Assembly (NCBI RefSeq): GCF_022869785.1
Contig: NZ_CP094997.1
Span: 5,146,001-5,210,000, forward strand
DNA from: Dyadobacter chenwenxiniae
GTDB taxonomy: Bacteria; Bacteroidota; Bacteroidia; Cytophagales; Spirosomataceae
Direction: 5' to 3'
DNA length: 64,000 nt
Position numbers and translations under genes: made by a program
The notes under the pieces: model-generated
Databases searched by the model: none
Told to the model about the DNA's origin: nothing
The model's input: the letters and a program-made list of their open reading frames with translations, nothing else
In this document: positions 43,155-52,052 of the stretch, piece by piece
How the letters are laid out: each line of letters starts with the position of its first letter
Position numbering within the stretch: the stretch's first letter is position 1

Positions 43155-46100
43155 ATGAAACACTATCTACCATACACTTTTTGGGTAGGATTAATCTTTC
43201 TTTCGCTCACCTCTTCTGCACAAATCAGTATAGATTTCCCAACCGATCGAGCTGTTTTTCAGCGTGATAAGGGCAATCGTGCTAACATTTACATTTCGGG
43301 CACATACACCAGAGTTATTACCAGAATTGAAGCGAGGTTAGAAGGAATCAACGGACAAGGACAGAACATTGATTGGACGCCCATTGATAGTAATCCAAAA
43401 GGCGGATTCTACTCTGGAAGCCTTCCGGCTCAGGGCGGCTGGTATAAGCTCGAAGTCCGCGCCTTCAACGGAGACCAGGAAGTCGGATTTTACCGAATTG
43501 ACCACGTTGGTGTCGGGGAAGTATTCTTGATCGCCGGGCAATCCAATGCGGAAGGCTTTAAAGATGTAGGTTCGCAAGGCGCCCAGGATGACCGCGTGAG
43601 CAGCATTGATCATTACTATACAGGGTCTTCTTCTCAGGATCTTCCAAGAAATCCCAGATTCGTTCATCTTGACGGAGAAACGGATATTTCTCCCCGCGGA
43701 CCCTCTGCATGGTGCTGGGGAAGGCTTGGAGATCAACTGGTTAGCCGCCTTGGTGTACCGGTGCTCTTTTTTAATGTTGGGTGGACGGGATCTGCGGTCA
43801 GGGCATGGAAAGAAAGTATCAATGGCATTGGAAAGTCTGTTTACGCTCCCATCAATTTTGAACCGCATGGCATGCCTTATGGCAATATGCGGAATGTAAT
43901 CCAACGCTACACGCCCATAACCGGATTAAGAGGCATCCTATGGTTGCAGGGAGAGGCCGATAATTTCAAGGACACGGATACGGATTGGTATTTCAATGAT
44001 TTGAAAACGGTAATAGAAGCCAGCCGAAATGATGCAGGCGAGGATGTTTCTTGGGTGGTTTCGCTTACTTCTTATGACAATATGCACGGAACAGACTCCC
44101 GCATAACAGACGGTCAGCAGCGGGTTATCAATAATGTTTCAAACGTATTCCAGGGACCGAACACAGATGTAATTCAAATCCCGCGTATAGATGGCGAGGG
44201 TGTCCATTTTAAAGATGACGGATTAAGACAACTGGCCGACGCCTGGGCCCAGCAACTGAACGACAATTTTTTTTCAAACTCCAAACCATATCAAGGCGTA
44301 CGGCCTTTGAAAGTAACCGCATCCTGCGCTGGCAATGGTAATCTTAACCTGGAAGCCGACAATGTCGGCTTATCACAATTCAACTGGAGTAACGGGGCAA
44401 ATTCTAATACGACACAGGTAGGAAATGGAACCTATCAAGTAAGCGCCCGCAATGGTAAAGGGCATTATATATTCTCTCCTGATATCAGGATCAACGAAAA
44501 CATTCAGCCCAACAAACCAACCATCCAGCTGGAAGGAAGCAATCCAGTTTGTCTTGGAAATACTGCAACATTAATTTCCAGCACTTCTGAAAACGTGCGC
44601 TGGAGCAACGGATCAACGAGTGACCGGATAGGCATCACCGCTGGCGGCGAATATTCTGTAACGACCAGAAACGTGTATGGCTGCGAGTCGACGTCAGACA
44701 AAATTACCATGACCGTTTCCACTTCGCCATTGCCGCCTACGCCCAAGATCACTGCTTCCGGCGTTCTGGAATTTTGCGATGGCGGCGAAGTTAGCCTTAC
44801 TTCCGATTCAAAATTGAAAAATGCGTGGTCAAACGGTGGTAATACAGCAACCATTGTCGCGAAGTCTTCGGGTGAATACCGGGTTAGGGCACTGGATGAA
44901 GTGGGATGCTACTCTCCAGCATCTGAGCCTGTAAACGTGAAAGTGAATGCATTGCCCCAGAAACCTGTGGTTGCATTGAGCGGCAACACCACTTTTTGTG
45001 AAGGAGAAAACATTACAATGACTTCAAATTACGACAGCGGCAACATATGGAGCACCGCTGCGACAACAAAGGCGATTACAGTTGGCACATCAGGCACTTT
45101 CTCGCTGAAACAGCGTGATGCAAACGGCTGCGAATCAACATCTGATGTAATCCCCGTGAAGGTTAATACACTTCCGGCAACGCCTGCGATCACCGCACTT
45201 CGTCCGACCACATTCTGCCTTCGTGACTACACGACACTGAGAAGCAGCGAGGCATTTTCTTATGTTTGGAGCAATGGTGAAACGGGAAGAGAAATAGAGG
45301 TCAAGAATTCAGGAGATTTTACAATTGCGGCAAAGGATCAAAATGGTTGTGTTTCCCCGGTTTCCCCGGTTGTTAAAGTTGTAGCCAATGTGCTTCCTGA
45401 AACGCCGACAATCCGAGCGAACGGCCCGGTGGTTTTTTGTGCAGATTTGAGTGTCACCCTGCAATCATCGCCTGCAACCGGCTTCTTATGGAGCAATGGG
45501 GCGTCGACACAATCATTGAGAGTAACTACGCCCGGCACATTTTCGGTACAGACGATCAATCAATTCCAGTGTTATTCCGATCCCAGCAATCAGATTACAA
45601 CGCAAACGCTTGCATTGCCGCCTGCGCCAACCGTTGAAGCCCTGGGTGCCACGACTTTTTGTGCAGGAGATTTTGTTGTCCTGAAAGCAACTTTGGGAAA
45701 TAACTTCTTCTGGAATACACTTGAAGAAGGTGAAAGCATTCAGGCAGACACTTCGGGCAGTTATACAGCGCGGGTAAAGGACGCACAGGGCTGTTTTTCT
45801 CCGTTCTCGAGGGCCATACAAGTGGACGTAAAGCCTACGCCGACCCGACCTACGATCCGGCAAGTGGGCGTATTTACATTGTTAGCAGAAAATAACCTGA
45901 ACGACGGAGATCACGTATGGAAACTGGACGGGCAGGAACTGACAGAAAATTCTGCAACATTGAAAGCCATCCGGTCTGGAAGTTATGTGGTTAACAATAC
46001 AGTGGTTTACAGCCCAACATTAACGTGTTTTTCCGATTTTTCAGATCCTTTCAGTTTTATTGCAGACACCAAGAATCCAGGTTTTGTTACTTATCCCAAT

Positions 46101-46322
46101 CCGGTTGCCGACGGCAAGATCACTGTTGAAACATTACAAAACCTGAATAATGCCGAGGTTCAGATCATTGACAGCCGCGGACGCATTCACAGAACTTTCC
46201 AGGTTAAGAAATTTGACAGCCAGCAATTCTTTAATATCCAGGGCTTACCAAGCGGCGTCTACATAATTCGGGTCGTTTCCGTTCCATTTACTGCATCGCA
46301 GAAGCTGGTAATTGTACAGTAA
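43155..46322 (+). CDS. Large T9SS-exported SASA/SGNH esterase with eight Ig-like repeats
   Basis: A 1055-residue secreted protein. Signal peptide MKHYLPYTFWVGLIFLSLTS (through SAQ). Residues about 120-370 form a sialate O-acetylesterase (SASA, SGNH-hydrolase) domain: nucleophile Ser in GEVFLIAGQSNAEG (128-134), LRGILWLQGEADN and catalytic His in IDGEGVHFKDDG (351). From about 385 to 960 there are eight roughly 75-residue repeats marked by a W-S-N-G turn and a G-x-Y/F … GC end (e.g. VRWSNGSTSDRIGITAGGEY, YVWSNGETGREIEVKNSGDF). The last 80 residues are a T9SS type A sorting domain (VTYPNPVADGKITVE … GLPSGVYIIRVVS). Predicted to de-O-acetylate an extracellular glycan; substrate unknown. Paralogous neighbour at 46483. 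Confidence 0.88.
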   Translation: MKHYLPYTFWVGLIFLSLTSSAQISIDFPTDRAVFQRDKGNRANIYISGTYTRVITRIEARLEGINGQGQNIDWTPIDSNPKGGFYSGSLPAQGGWYKLEVRAFNGDQEVGFYRIDHVGVGEVFLIAGQSNAEGFKDVGSQGAQDDRVSSIDHYYTGSSSQDLPRNPRFVHLDGETDISPRGPSAWCWGRLGDQLVSRLGVPVLFFNVGWTGSAVRAWKESINGIGKSVYAPINFEPHGMPYGNMRNVIQRYTPITGLRGILWLQGEADNFKDTDTDWYFNDLKTVIEASRNDAGEDVSWVVSLTSYDNMHGTDSRITDGQQRVINNVSNVFQGPNTDVIQIPRIDGEGVHFKDDGLRQLADAWAQQLNDNFFSNSKPYQGVRPLKVTASCAGNGNLNLEADNVGLSQFNWSNGANSNTTQVGNGTYQVSARNGKGHYIFSPDIRINENIQPNKPTIQLEGSNPVCLGNTATLISSTSENVRWSNGSTSDRIGITAGGEYSVTTRNVYGCESTSDKITMTVSTSPLPPTPKITASGVLEFCDGGEVSLTSDSKLKNAWSNGGNTATIVAKSSGEYRVRALDEVGCYSPASEPVNVKVNALPQKPVVALSGNTTFCEGENITMTSNYDSGNIWSTAATTKAITVGTSGTFSLKQRDANGCESTSDVIPVKVNTLPATPAITALRPTTFCLRDYTTLRSSEAFSYVWSNGETGREIEVKNSGDFTIAAKDQNGCVSPVSPVVKVVANVLPETPTIRANGPVVFCADLSVTLQSSPATGFLWSNGASTQSLRVTTPGTFSVQTINQFQCYSDPSNQITTQTLALPPAPTVEALGATTFCAGDFVVLKATLGNNFFWNTLEEGESIQADTSGSYTARVKDAQGCFSPFSRAIQVDVKPTPTRPTIRQVGVFTLLAENNLNDGDHVWKLDGQELTENSATLKAIRSGSYVVNNTVVYSPTLTCFSDFSDPFSFIADTKNPGFVTYPNPVADGKITVETLQNLNNAEVQIIDSRGRIHRTFQVKKFDSQQFFNIQGLPSGVYIIRVVSVPFTASQKLVIVQ

Positions 46323-46388
46323 ACGGTCATAGCATCTACGTTGTGATCAAAAAAACGGAATAGTGATATTTTAGCAAAAATAATCATT

Positions 46389-46396
46389 TACATTTG
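46389..46396 (+). promoter_or_regulatory. -7 promoter box of the second esterase gene
   Basis: TACATTTG fits TAnnTTTG, 86 bp before the ATG at 46483, in the 160-bp gap between the two esterase genes. No -33 element was recognised. This suggests the second gene can be transcribed on its own. Confidence 0.35.
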
Positions 46397-46482
46397 TGAC
46401 CGTTTTGTGTCGTGCACATCGCCCAAGCCGAAATCCAAAATCTGTCAGATATACAAATTTTTATCCTGTTTAAGAATTCCCA

Positions 46483-48624
46483 ATGCGTCATAGAATTATT
46501 TTTCCGGTTGTGGCAAAGGCATTGCTGTTGATCAGTTTTATATCCTCAACAGCCTTCTCGCAAATCCGAATCACTTCACCAACCTTCCAGGCTGTATATC
46601 AACAAAATGTTCAGGGACAGCGAGAAATAACCGTTTCAGGAACCTTTACTGTCCCTATGGACAAAGTTGAAGTCCGCGCCGTGCCTGTTGTACAGGGTCA
46701 GGGCTTTGAGACACCATGGGGACCTTTACAGGAAGCTCCGAAAGGTGGCGTTTTTAAAGGTAATATCACATTGATGAAGGGCTGGTATTCTCTCGAAGTC
46801 CGTGGTCTTTCGGACGGAAAGGTTGTTGGCAGGGACATTCTATCCAGATTAGGCGTCGGCGAAGTCTTTATCATTGCCGGCCAGTCCAATGCACAAGGTT
46901 TAAGAGCATATCCAGGACCTTCGGCGCAGGATGACCGTGTCATGTATATTTCAAATTACAATAATGATGATAGGGACTTACTGACGGATCCTCTTCCGCC
47001 TGCATTCAATAAAATTTCACAAGATTTGGGAATTATGTCACCAAGGGGGCAATCTGCCTGGTGTTGGGGGATTTTGGGCGACTTATTGGCCGCCAAGTTG
47101 AATGCTCCCATCCTGTTCATTAATACGGCCTGGGAAGGAACTTCAATCGAAAACTGGGCGAGCAGTGCCAAAGGATTAAAAACACAAAATAAATACGGAG
47201 GGTTTGTATATCCTCCCCAGATGCCTTATGCAAATTTAAGGATTGCAGCAAGAAATTATGGCAATCAATATGGTGTAAGAGCCATTTTATGGATGCAAGG
47301 TGAAACGGATGCGCTTTATAACACGCCCACCGCATCCTACAGAGAAGATCTTCAGTTTGTTATGAACAGGCTTGGAAGCGAAACAGGCGATAAGCGTATC
47401 ACATGGGTTATTGCCCGTACTTCCAGAACTTCTGCGGGTTCTAATATAGCATCCAGTATAAATCCTGCCATCATTGCCGCGCAAAATGCAGTTCTTGATA
47501 CGCAGTTTAATCCAACTTATCCAGGACCAGAAACGGATCCGCTGGTTCCAAACAGAGGAGATGGAACGCACTTCGTTGGCCGGGACCCTGCCAGTACCAG
47601 AGAAGCACTTACTATTCTTGCCAATGCCTGGAATGAAAGTCTTGACGCTAATTTCTTTTCAACCGTTACGCCCACCAATCCGGCGCCAGTCCCTGCGATA
47701 GAAGCGAGTTGTGTGACGGAAAATAATGCTGTTACGATCACTTTGCCTACCGGTTTCTCTTCCTACTTGTGGAATAACGGCGCAACAGGCAACTCTATCA
47801 CTGTTTCCGATGCCGGAACTTACCGCGCGACGGTGAAGGATAATGCAGGAAATTCGATCCTGACGTCGGTTGTAGTGCTTGAAAACGGCGCGAAGCCGGT
47901 GCAACCAACCATTCAGCAGCAGGGCGACCAGCAGGCATGTTTTGATTCTGCATTTCAGTTCTCAGTCGGAGAATCAACAGACATTTACAGTTGGTATAAA
48001 CAAGGATCAAACACAGTTATTGCAACCGGCGCGACTGCGCAAATCGCGGAAAGCGGTAATTACTACGTGCAGGGAAGAAACATTTTTGGTTGCGTTTCTG
48101 AAAATTCAACTGTTTCGTCGCTGATTGTCAGACCCGAAATTTCAAAGCCTGTCATAGAGCCGTCAGGTCCATTCAGCATCACGGCTGCAATTCCGGAAGA
48201 CCTGGATGCGAAGTTCTTGTGGCGCAGACCTGGAACTGAGTCGGATACAACAGCCAACTTGATAAAAATATTAAAAACTGGCGTATACACTACAAGAGCG
48301 CAGGTTGTTTTTCAACTAGGAGATGATTTACTGACTTGCTATTCGGATACGGCATCACGTGAGTTTAAAACCAATGAGCAAAACGAAGTAGTGATCTACC
48401 CTAATCCAAGTGAGGGAAACTTTGTTTACATTGAGTCAAGAGATAACATCCGCGACGCTTCTGTAACTGTTTTTGACATCTACGGAAGGGTGATCCGTAC
48501 ATTGACACCCAGGATACTGGACAGCCGGATCGAAATTGATGTGCGATACCTGCCAACAGGGAAGTATATCCTGCGTGTAACCGGGCAGGGTCAGAGCCTT
48601 ACCAAACAGATCGTGATCCGATAA
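46483..48624 (+). CDS. T9SS-exported SASA/SGNH esterase, paralogue with three repeats
   Basis: A 713-residue secreted protein built like its upstream neighbour. Signal peptide MRHRIIFPVVAKALLLISFI (through AFSQ). SASA domain with GEVFIIAGQSNAQGL (133-139), RAILWMQGETDALYN and GDGTHFVGRDPAST (catalytic His). Only three Ig-like units follow (YLWNNGATGNSITVSDAGTY, IYSWYKQGSNTVIA…, FLWRRPGTESDTTANLIKIL). The C-terminal T9SS sorting domain reads VIYPNPSEGNFVYIESRDNI … YLPTGKYILRVTGQ. Together with the 43155 gene it is a tandem duplication with divergent repeat number. It ends at a strong terminator. Confidence 0.88.
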   Translation: MRHRIIFPVVAKALLLISFISSTAFSQIRITSPTFQAVYQQNVQGQREITVSGTFTVPMDKVEVRAVPVVQGQGFETPWGPLQEAPKGGVFKGNITLMKGWYSLEVRGLSDGKVVGRDILSRLGVGEVFIIAGQSNAQGLRAYPGPSAQDDRVMYISNYNNDDRDLLTDPLPPAFNKISQDLGIMSPRGQSAWCWGILGDLLAAKLNAPILFINTAWEGTSIENWASSAKGLKTQNKYGGFVYPPQMPYANLRIAARNYGNQYGVRAILWMQGETDALYNTPTASYREDLQFVMNRLGSETGDKRITWVIARTSRTSAGSNIASSINPAIIAAQNAVLDTQFNPTYPGPETDPLVPNRGDGTHFVGRDPASTREALTILANAWNESLDANFFSTVTPTNPAPVPAIEASCVTENNAVTITLPTGFSSYLWNNGATGNSITVSDAGTYRATVKDNAGNSILTSVVVLENGAKPVQPTIQQQGDQQACFDSAFQFSVGESTDIYSWYKQGSNTVIATGATAQIAESGNYYVQGRNIFGCVSENSTVSSLIVRPEISKPVIEPSGPFSITAAIPEDLDAKFLWRRPGTESDTTANLIKILKTGVYTTRAQVVFQLGDDLLTCYSDTASREFKTNEQNEVVIYPNPSEGNFVYIESRDNIRDASVTVFDIYGRVIRTLTPRILDSRIEIDVRYLPTGKYILRVTGQGQSLTKQIVIR

Positions 48625-48647
48625 GCTGCAATCATCGTTTTTATGTC

Positions 48648-48675
48648 AATAAGCCCCGGCCATCCGGGGCTTATT
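48648..48675 (+). terminator. Terminator after the esterase pair
   Basis: A perfect 12-bp stem, AATAAGCCCCGG (48648-48659) and CCGGGGCTTATT (48664-48675), with loop CCAT. It isolates the esterase genes from the nuo operon. Confidence 0.8.
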
Positions 48676-48713
48676 TAGTATCATACTAATTAGGCAAAAG
48701 ATAAAGTAAAGAA

Positions 48714-48745
48714 TTTGATTGATAAATTTGCAAAGGCTAATTTTG
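48714..48745 (+). promoter_or_regulatory. Promoter of the nuo operon
   Basis: TTTG (48714-48717), a 20-bp spacer and TAATTTTG (48738-48745) match the Bacteroidota -33/-7 promoter. Transcription would start about 70 bp before the nuoA ATG. Confidence 0.6.
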
Positions 48746-48820
48746 AGAAACGAGAAAGAAAGTAACCGCAGACAACATTTTCATGTTGATTTCGTAGATA
48801 GTAACTGAATAACTGACTCA

Positions 48821-49195
48821 ATGAAAAATTCGTATTTCCCTTCCGATTATCTGCCGATTTTGGTTCAGTTTATCCTGGCGGCTGGCTTCATCGGTGGCAC
48901 AATGATTGTAACACATTTAATCGGCCCAAGCAGGAAAAGCAAATTAAAAGATGATCCGTTTGAATGTGGTATAGAATCTGTCGGCGATGCCCGCACGCCT
49001 ATATCCGTAAAATATTTTCTTGTTGCCATCCTATTCGTCCTTTTTGACGTCGAGGTGATATTTATGTATCCCTGGGCAGTTAATTTTAAGGGTTTAGGAA
49101 TGTTTGGGTTTGTAGAAATGTTATTATTCATGGCATTGCTCCTTTCCGGATTTTATTATGTGATCCGCAAAGGGGTTCTGAACTGGGAAGAGTAA
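48821..49195 (+). CDS. nuoA: NADH-quinone oxidoreductase subunit A
   Basis: The small membrane subunit of complex I at the junction between the hydrophilic and membrane arms. The 124-residue protein has three transmembrane helices (ILVQFILAAGFIGGTMIVTH; YFLVAILFVLFDVEVIFMYP; EMLLFMALLLSGFYYVI). The conserved loop DDPFECGIESVGDARTPISV carries the functionally important Cys. First gene of the operon; 27 bp before the nuoB ATG. Confidence 0.95.
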   Translation: MKNSYFPSDYLPILVQFILAAGFIGGTMIVTHLIGPSRKSKLKDDPFECGIESVGDARTPISVKYFLVAILFVLFDVEVIFMYPWAVNFKGLGMFGFVEMLLFMALLLSGFYYVIRKGVLNWEE

Positions 49196-49222
49196 TTTAC
49201 AAACTTGATTGACAGAAAAATT

Positions 49223-49765
49223 ATGAAAGAAGTAACGATTGTGGAGGCTCCGCAAGGACATAGCGGATCTGGTTTTTTTGCAACTTCATTTGATGAAGCC
49301 ATCGGTTTGGCAAGAAGTTATTCACTCTGGCCACTTCCTTTTGCAACCTCTTGCTGCGGAATCGAATTCATGGCAACCATGGGAGCACATTACGATATAT
49401 CCCGTTTTGGGTCAGAAAGACCTAGTTTTTCTCCCCGTCAGGCCGATTTGCTGATGGTAATGGGAACAATAGCGAAGAAAATGGCCCCTGTGGTGAAACA
49501 GGTCTATTTACAAATGGCCGAACCCCGTTGGGTAATGGCTGTTGGTGCCTGTGCTTCAAGCGGCGGAATCTTTGATACTTACAGTGTTTTGCAGGGAATT
49601 GACCGTATTATCCCCGTTGACGTGTATGTACCCGGCTGCCCGCCACGACCTGAGCAGATTATTGACGGCCTGATGCACATTCAGCATTTGGCACAAAATG
49701 AAAAGCTTCGTCGCAGAAATACAGACGAGTATTCTGAATTATTAGCATCATATAATATTCAATAA
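49223..49765 (+). CDS. nuoB: NADH-quinone oxidoreductase subunit B
   Basis: Holds the terminal N2 4Fe-4S cluster of complex I, which passes electrons to quinone. The 180-residue protein shows the four-Cys set: the tandem Cys in FATSCCGIEFMATMG, then VGACASSGGIF and VYVPGCPPRPEQIIDGL. Start taken at ATG 49223 (MKEVTIVEAPQG). A TTG at 49205 is in frame but adds only six residues. Confidence 0.95.
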   Translation: MKEVTIVEAPQGHSGSGFFATSFDEAIGLARSYSLWPLPFATSCCGIEFMATMGAHYDISRFGSERPSFSPRQADLLMVMGTIAKKMAPVVKQVYLQMAEPRWVMAVGACASSGGIFDTYSVLQGIDRIIPVDVYVPGCPPRPEQIIDGLMHIQHLAQNEKLRRRNTDEYSELLASYNIQ

Positions 49766-49771
49766 TCCCCT

Positions 49772-50272
49772 ATGCTAAGTAACCAGGAGGTAGCCGAAGC
49801 GCTTTTGGAAAAATTTGGTGATCAGGTTTTTGACTTTGAAGAGCCTTACGGATTGCTGACGCTTTCAACCTCTCGCGAGGAAATCATACCACTTTTAGAA
49901 TTTCTGCGCGACCATAAAACCTACCAGTTTATTTTTTTAACAGACATAACTGGCATTCATTATCCCGACAATGTGGAAAATGAATTTATGGTTGTATATC
50001 ACATGCACAGTTTCGTGCACAATTTCCGTGTCCGAATTAAGGTAAGTCTTGCAGAAGCCGACATTCACATTCCAACTGCAACGGGCTTGTTTGCCTCCGC
50101 CAACTGGATGGAGCGCGAAACTTATGATTTCTTCGGGATCATGTTTGACGGGCACCCTAATTTAAAGCGCATTTTGAACATTGAAGAAATGGATTACTTC
50201 CCAATGAGACGGGAGTTTCCGATGGAAGATGCAACGCGCGAAGACAAGACTGATGCCCTTTTTGGCCGATGA
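49772..50272 (+). CDS. nuoC: NADH-quinone oxidoreductase subunit C
   Basis: The 30-kDa-type subunit of the complex I connecting module. The 166-residue protein contains the diagnostic C-terminal motif WMERETYDFFGIMFDGHPNL followed by KRIL, and the N-terminal beta fold (YQFIFLTDITGIHYPDN). It is separate from nuoD, unlike the fused NuoCD of enterobacteria. It starts 6 bp after nuoB. Confidence 0.94.
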   Translation: MLSNQEVAEALLEKFGDQVFDFEEPYGLLTLSTSREEIIPLLEFLRDHKTYQFIFLTDITGIHYPDNVENEFMVVYHMHSFVHNFRVRIKVSLAEADIHIPTATGLFASANWMERETYDFFGIMFDGHPNLKRILNIEEMDYFPMRREFPMEDATREDKTDALFGR

Positions 50273-50290
50273 CCCTATACTGAGTAAGAT

Positions 50291-51517
50291 ATGGCAGATA
50301 TTGAATTGTTACCACATAATGTTTCCGCAAACGCCGATCTACCTGAGCTGGTTGAAGAACTGACGACGCTTAACCTCGGCCCTACGCACCCTGCAACACA
50401 CGGTATTTTTCAGAATATCCTTAAAATGGATGGAGAAAAGATCGTTTCAGGAGAACAAACCATTGGATATATACATCGTGCATTTGAGAAAATAGCTGAA
50501 AGAAGGCCTTTTTATCAAATCACAACCCTTACCGACCGCATGAACTATTGCTCCTCCCCGATCAACAATCTGGGATGGCACATGACGGTCGAAAAACTGC
50601 TTAGCGTAGAAGTTCCAAAAAGAGCGCAATACATTCGCGTGATCATGATGGAGCTTGCCCGGATTACGGACCACTTGATTTGCAATAGCATCTTGGGTGT
50701 TGATACAGGTGCTTTTACCGGCTTCTTATATGTAATGCAGAAGCGTGAGGAAGTTTACGAAATCTACGAAGAAGTTTGCGGCGCCCGCTTGACAACCAAT
50801 ATGGGCCGTTTGGGCGGAATGGAAAGAGACCTTTCAACGACAGCGATTCGCAAGATTAAGGAATTTATAAAATCATTTCCGCCTGTTCTGAGAGAGCTTG
50901 AACAATTGCTCAACCGTAACAGGATTTTCATGGACAGGACCATTAATGTAGGCCCTATCTCCATGGAACGGGCAATTTCTTACGGTTTCACAGGTCCTAA
51001 TCTTCGTGCAGCCGGTTTGGATTATGACGTTAGGGTGATGAACCCTTACTCTTCTTACGAAGATTTTGAATTCTCAATTCCTGTCGGCCAGCACGGTGAT
51101 ACTTACGACCGCTACATGGTACGCAATGAAGAAATGTGGCAAAGTCTGAAAATCGTGGAGCAAGCGATTAACAATCTTCCTGAAGGTCCTTATTATGCCG
51201 ATGCCCCTGAATATTACTTGCCTCCCAAAAAAGAGGTTTACAGGAGCATGGAAGCGCTTATTTATCATTTTAAAATCGTAATGGGAGAGATTGACGCTCC
51301 CGCTGGCGAAGTTTACCATGCAGTAGAAGGCGGCAATGGCGAACTAGGTTTTTACCTGATCAGCGATGGCGGCCGGACTCCATATAGGCTGCATTTCCGT
51401 AGACCAAGCTTTATCTATTATCAGGCTTACCCTGAAATGTGCAAAGGAAGTACGCTTTCTGACGCAATCCTGACCATGAGTAGCCTCAATGTAATTGCAG
51501 GTGAGCTGGACGCCTAA
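50291..51517 (+). CDS. nuoD: NADH-quinone oxidoreductase subunit D
   Basis: The 49-kDa-type subunit forming the quinone site with NuoB. The 408-residue protein has LTTLNLGPTHPATHGIFQNI, GYIHRAFEKIAERRPFYQIT, and the C-terminal hydrogenase-like segment FHFRRPSF-type (PYRLHFRRPSFIYYQAYPEM). It starts 18 bp after nuoC and ends 14 bp before nuoE. Confidence 0.96.
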   Translation: MADIELLPHNVSANADLPELVEELTTLNLGPTHPATHGIFQNILKMDGEKIVSGEQTIGYIHRAFEKIAERRPFYQITTLTDRMNYCSSPINNLGWHMTVEKLLSVEVPKRAQYIRVIMMELARITDHLICNSILGVDTGAFTGFLYVMQKREEVYEIYEEVCGARLTTNMGRLGGMERDLSTTAIRKIKEFIKSFPPVLRELEQLLNRNRIFMDRTINVGPISMERAISYGFTGPNLRAAGLDYDVRVMNPYSSYEDFEFSIPVGQHGDTYDRYMVRNEEMWQSLKIVEQAINNLPEGPYYADAPEYYLPPKKEVYRSMEALIYHFKIVMGEIDAPAGEVYHAVEGGNGELGFYLISDGGRTPYRLHFRRPSFIYYQAYPEMCKGSTLSDAILTMSSLNVIAGELDA

Positions 51518-51531
51518 AAAATATTCAAGAA

Positions 51532-52029
51532 ATGACTGAATCACCGAATCTGGTTGCATTTACGCCGGAAAGACAGGAAAAAGTAAAAGAGATCATAGCA
51601 CGTTATCCTGAGGGCCGTCAAAAATCGGCTCTTTTGCCTGTTTTACACGTTGCCCAAGAACAATGGGGCTGGTTGAGCAGCGAAGTAATGGATCATGTGG
51701 CCAGCTTATTGAGCCTGGAACCGGTTGAGGTTTATGAAGTGGCGACCTTTTATACCATGTATCACCTCGATCCTGTGGGGAAGCATGTAATTGAATATTG
51801 CCGCACAGGTCCTTGCTGCCTTATGGGCGGAGAGGACATATACGGACATTTGAAACAAAAACTCGGAATTGAAGCCGGACAAACAACTGCGGACGGACTT
51901 TTTACATTGAAAGAAGTGGAATGTTTGGCAGCTTGTGGCTGGGGGCCTGTTTTTCAGATTCGTGAGAAATATTACATGAATCTGACGAATGAGAAAGTGG
52001 ATGGAATTATTGAAGAGTTGAGTAAATAG
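51532..52029 (+). CDS. nuoE: NADH-quinone oxidoreductase subunit E
   Basis: The 24-kDa thioredoxin-like subunit holding the N1a 2Fe-2S cluster. The 165-residue protein has the first cysteines in VIEYCRTGPCCLMGGEDIYG and the second pair in VECLAACGWGPVFQI. Its presence with nuoF means the complex has an NADH dehydrogenase module, unlike the 11-subunit complexes that use ferredoxin. Confidence 0.95.
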   Translation: MTESPNLVAFTPERQEKVKEIIARYPEGRQKSALLPVLHVAQEQWGWLSSEVMDHVASLLSLEPVEVYEVATFYTMYHLDPVGKHVIEYCRTGPCCLMGGEDIYGHLKQKLGIEAGQTTADGLFTLKEVECLAACGWGPVFQIREKYYMNLTNEKVDGIIEELSK

Positions 52030-52052
52030 CGTAAGCAGAAATTGATCCTCAA

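Noticed and set aside
44300..46050. DNA tandem repeat or CRISPR in the long esterase gene
   Set aside because: The repetition is at protein level (diverged Ig-like units) within one open frame.
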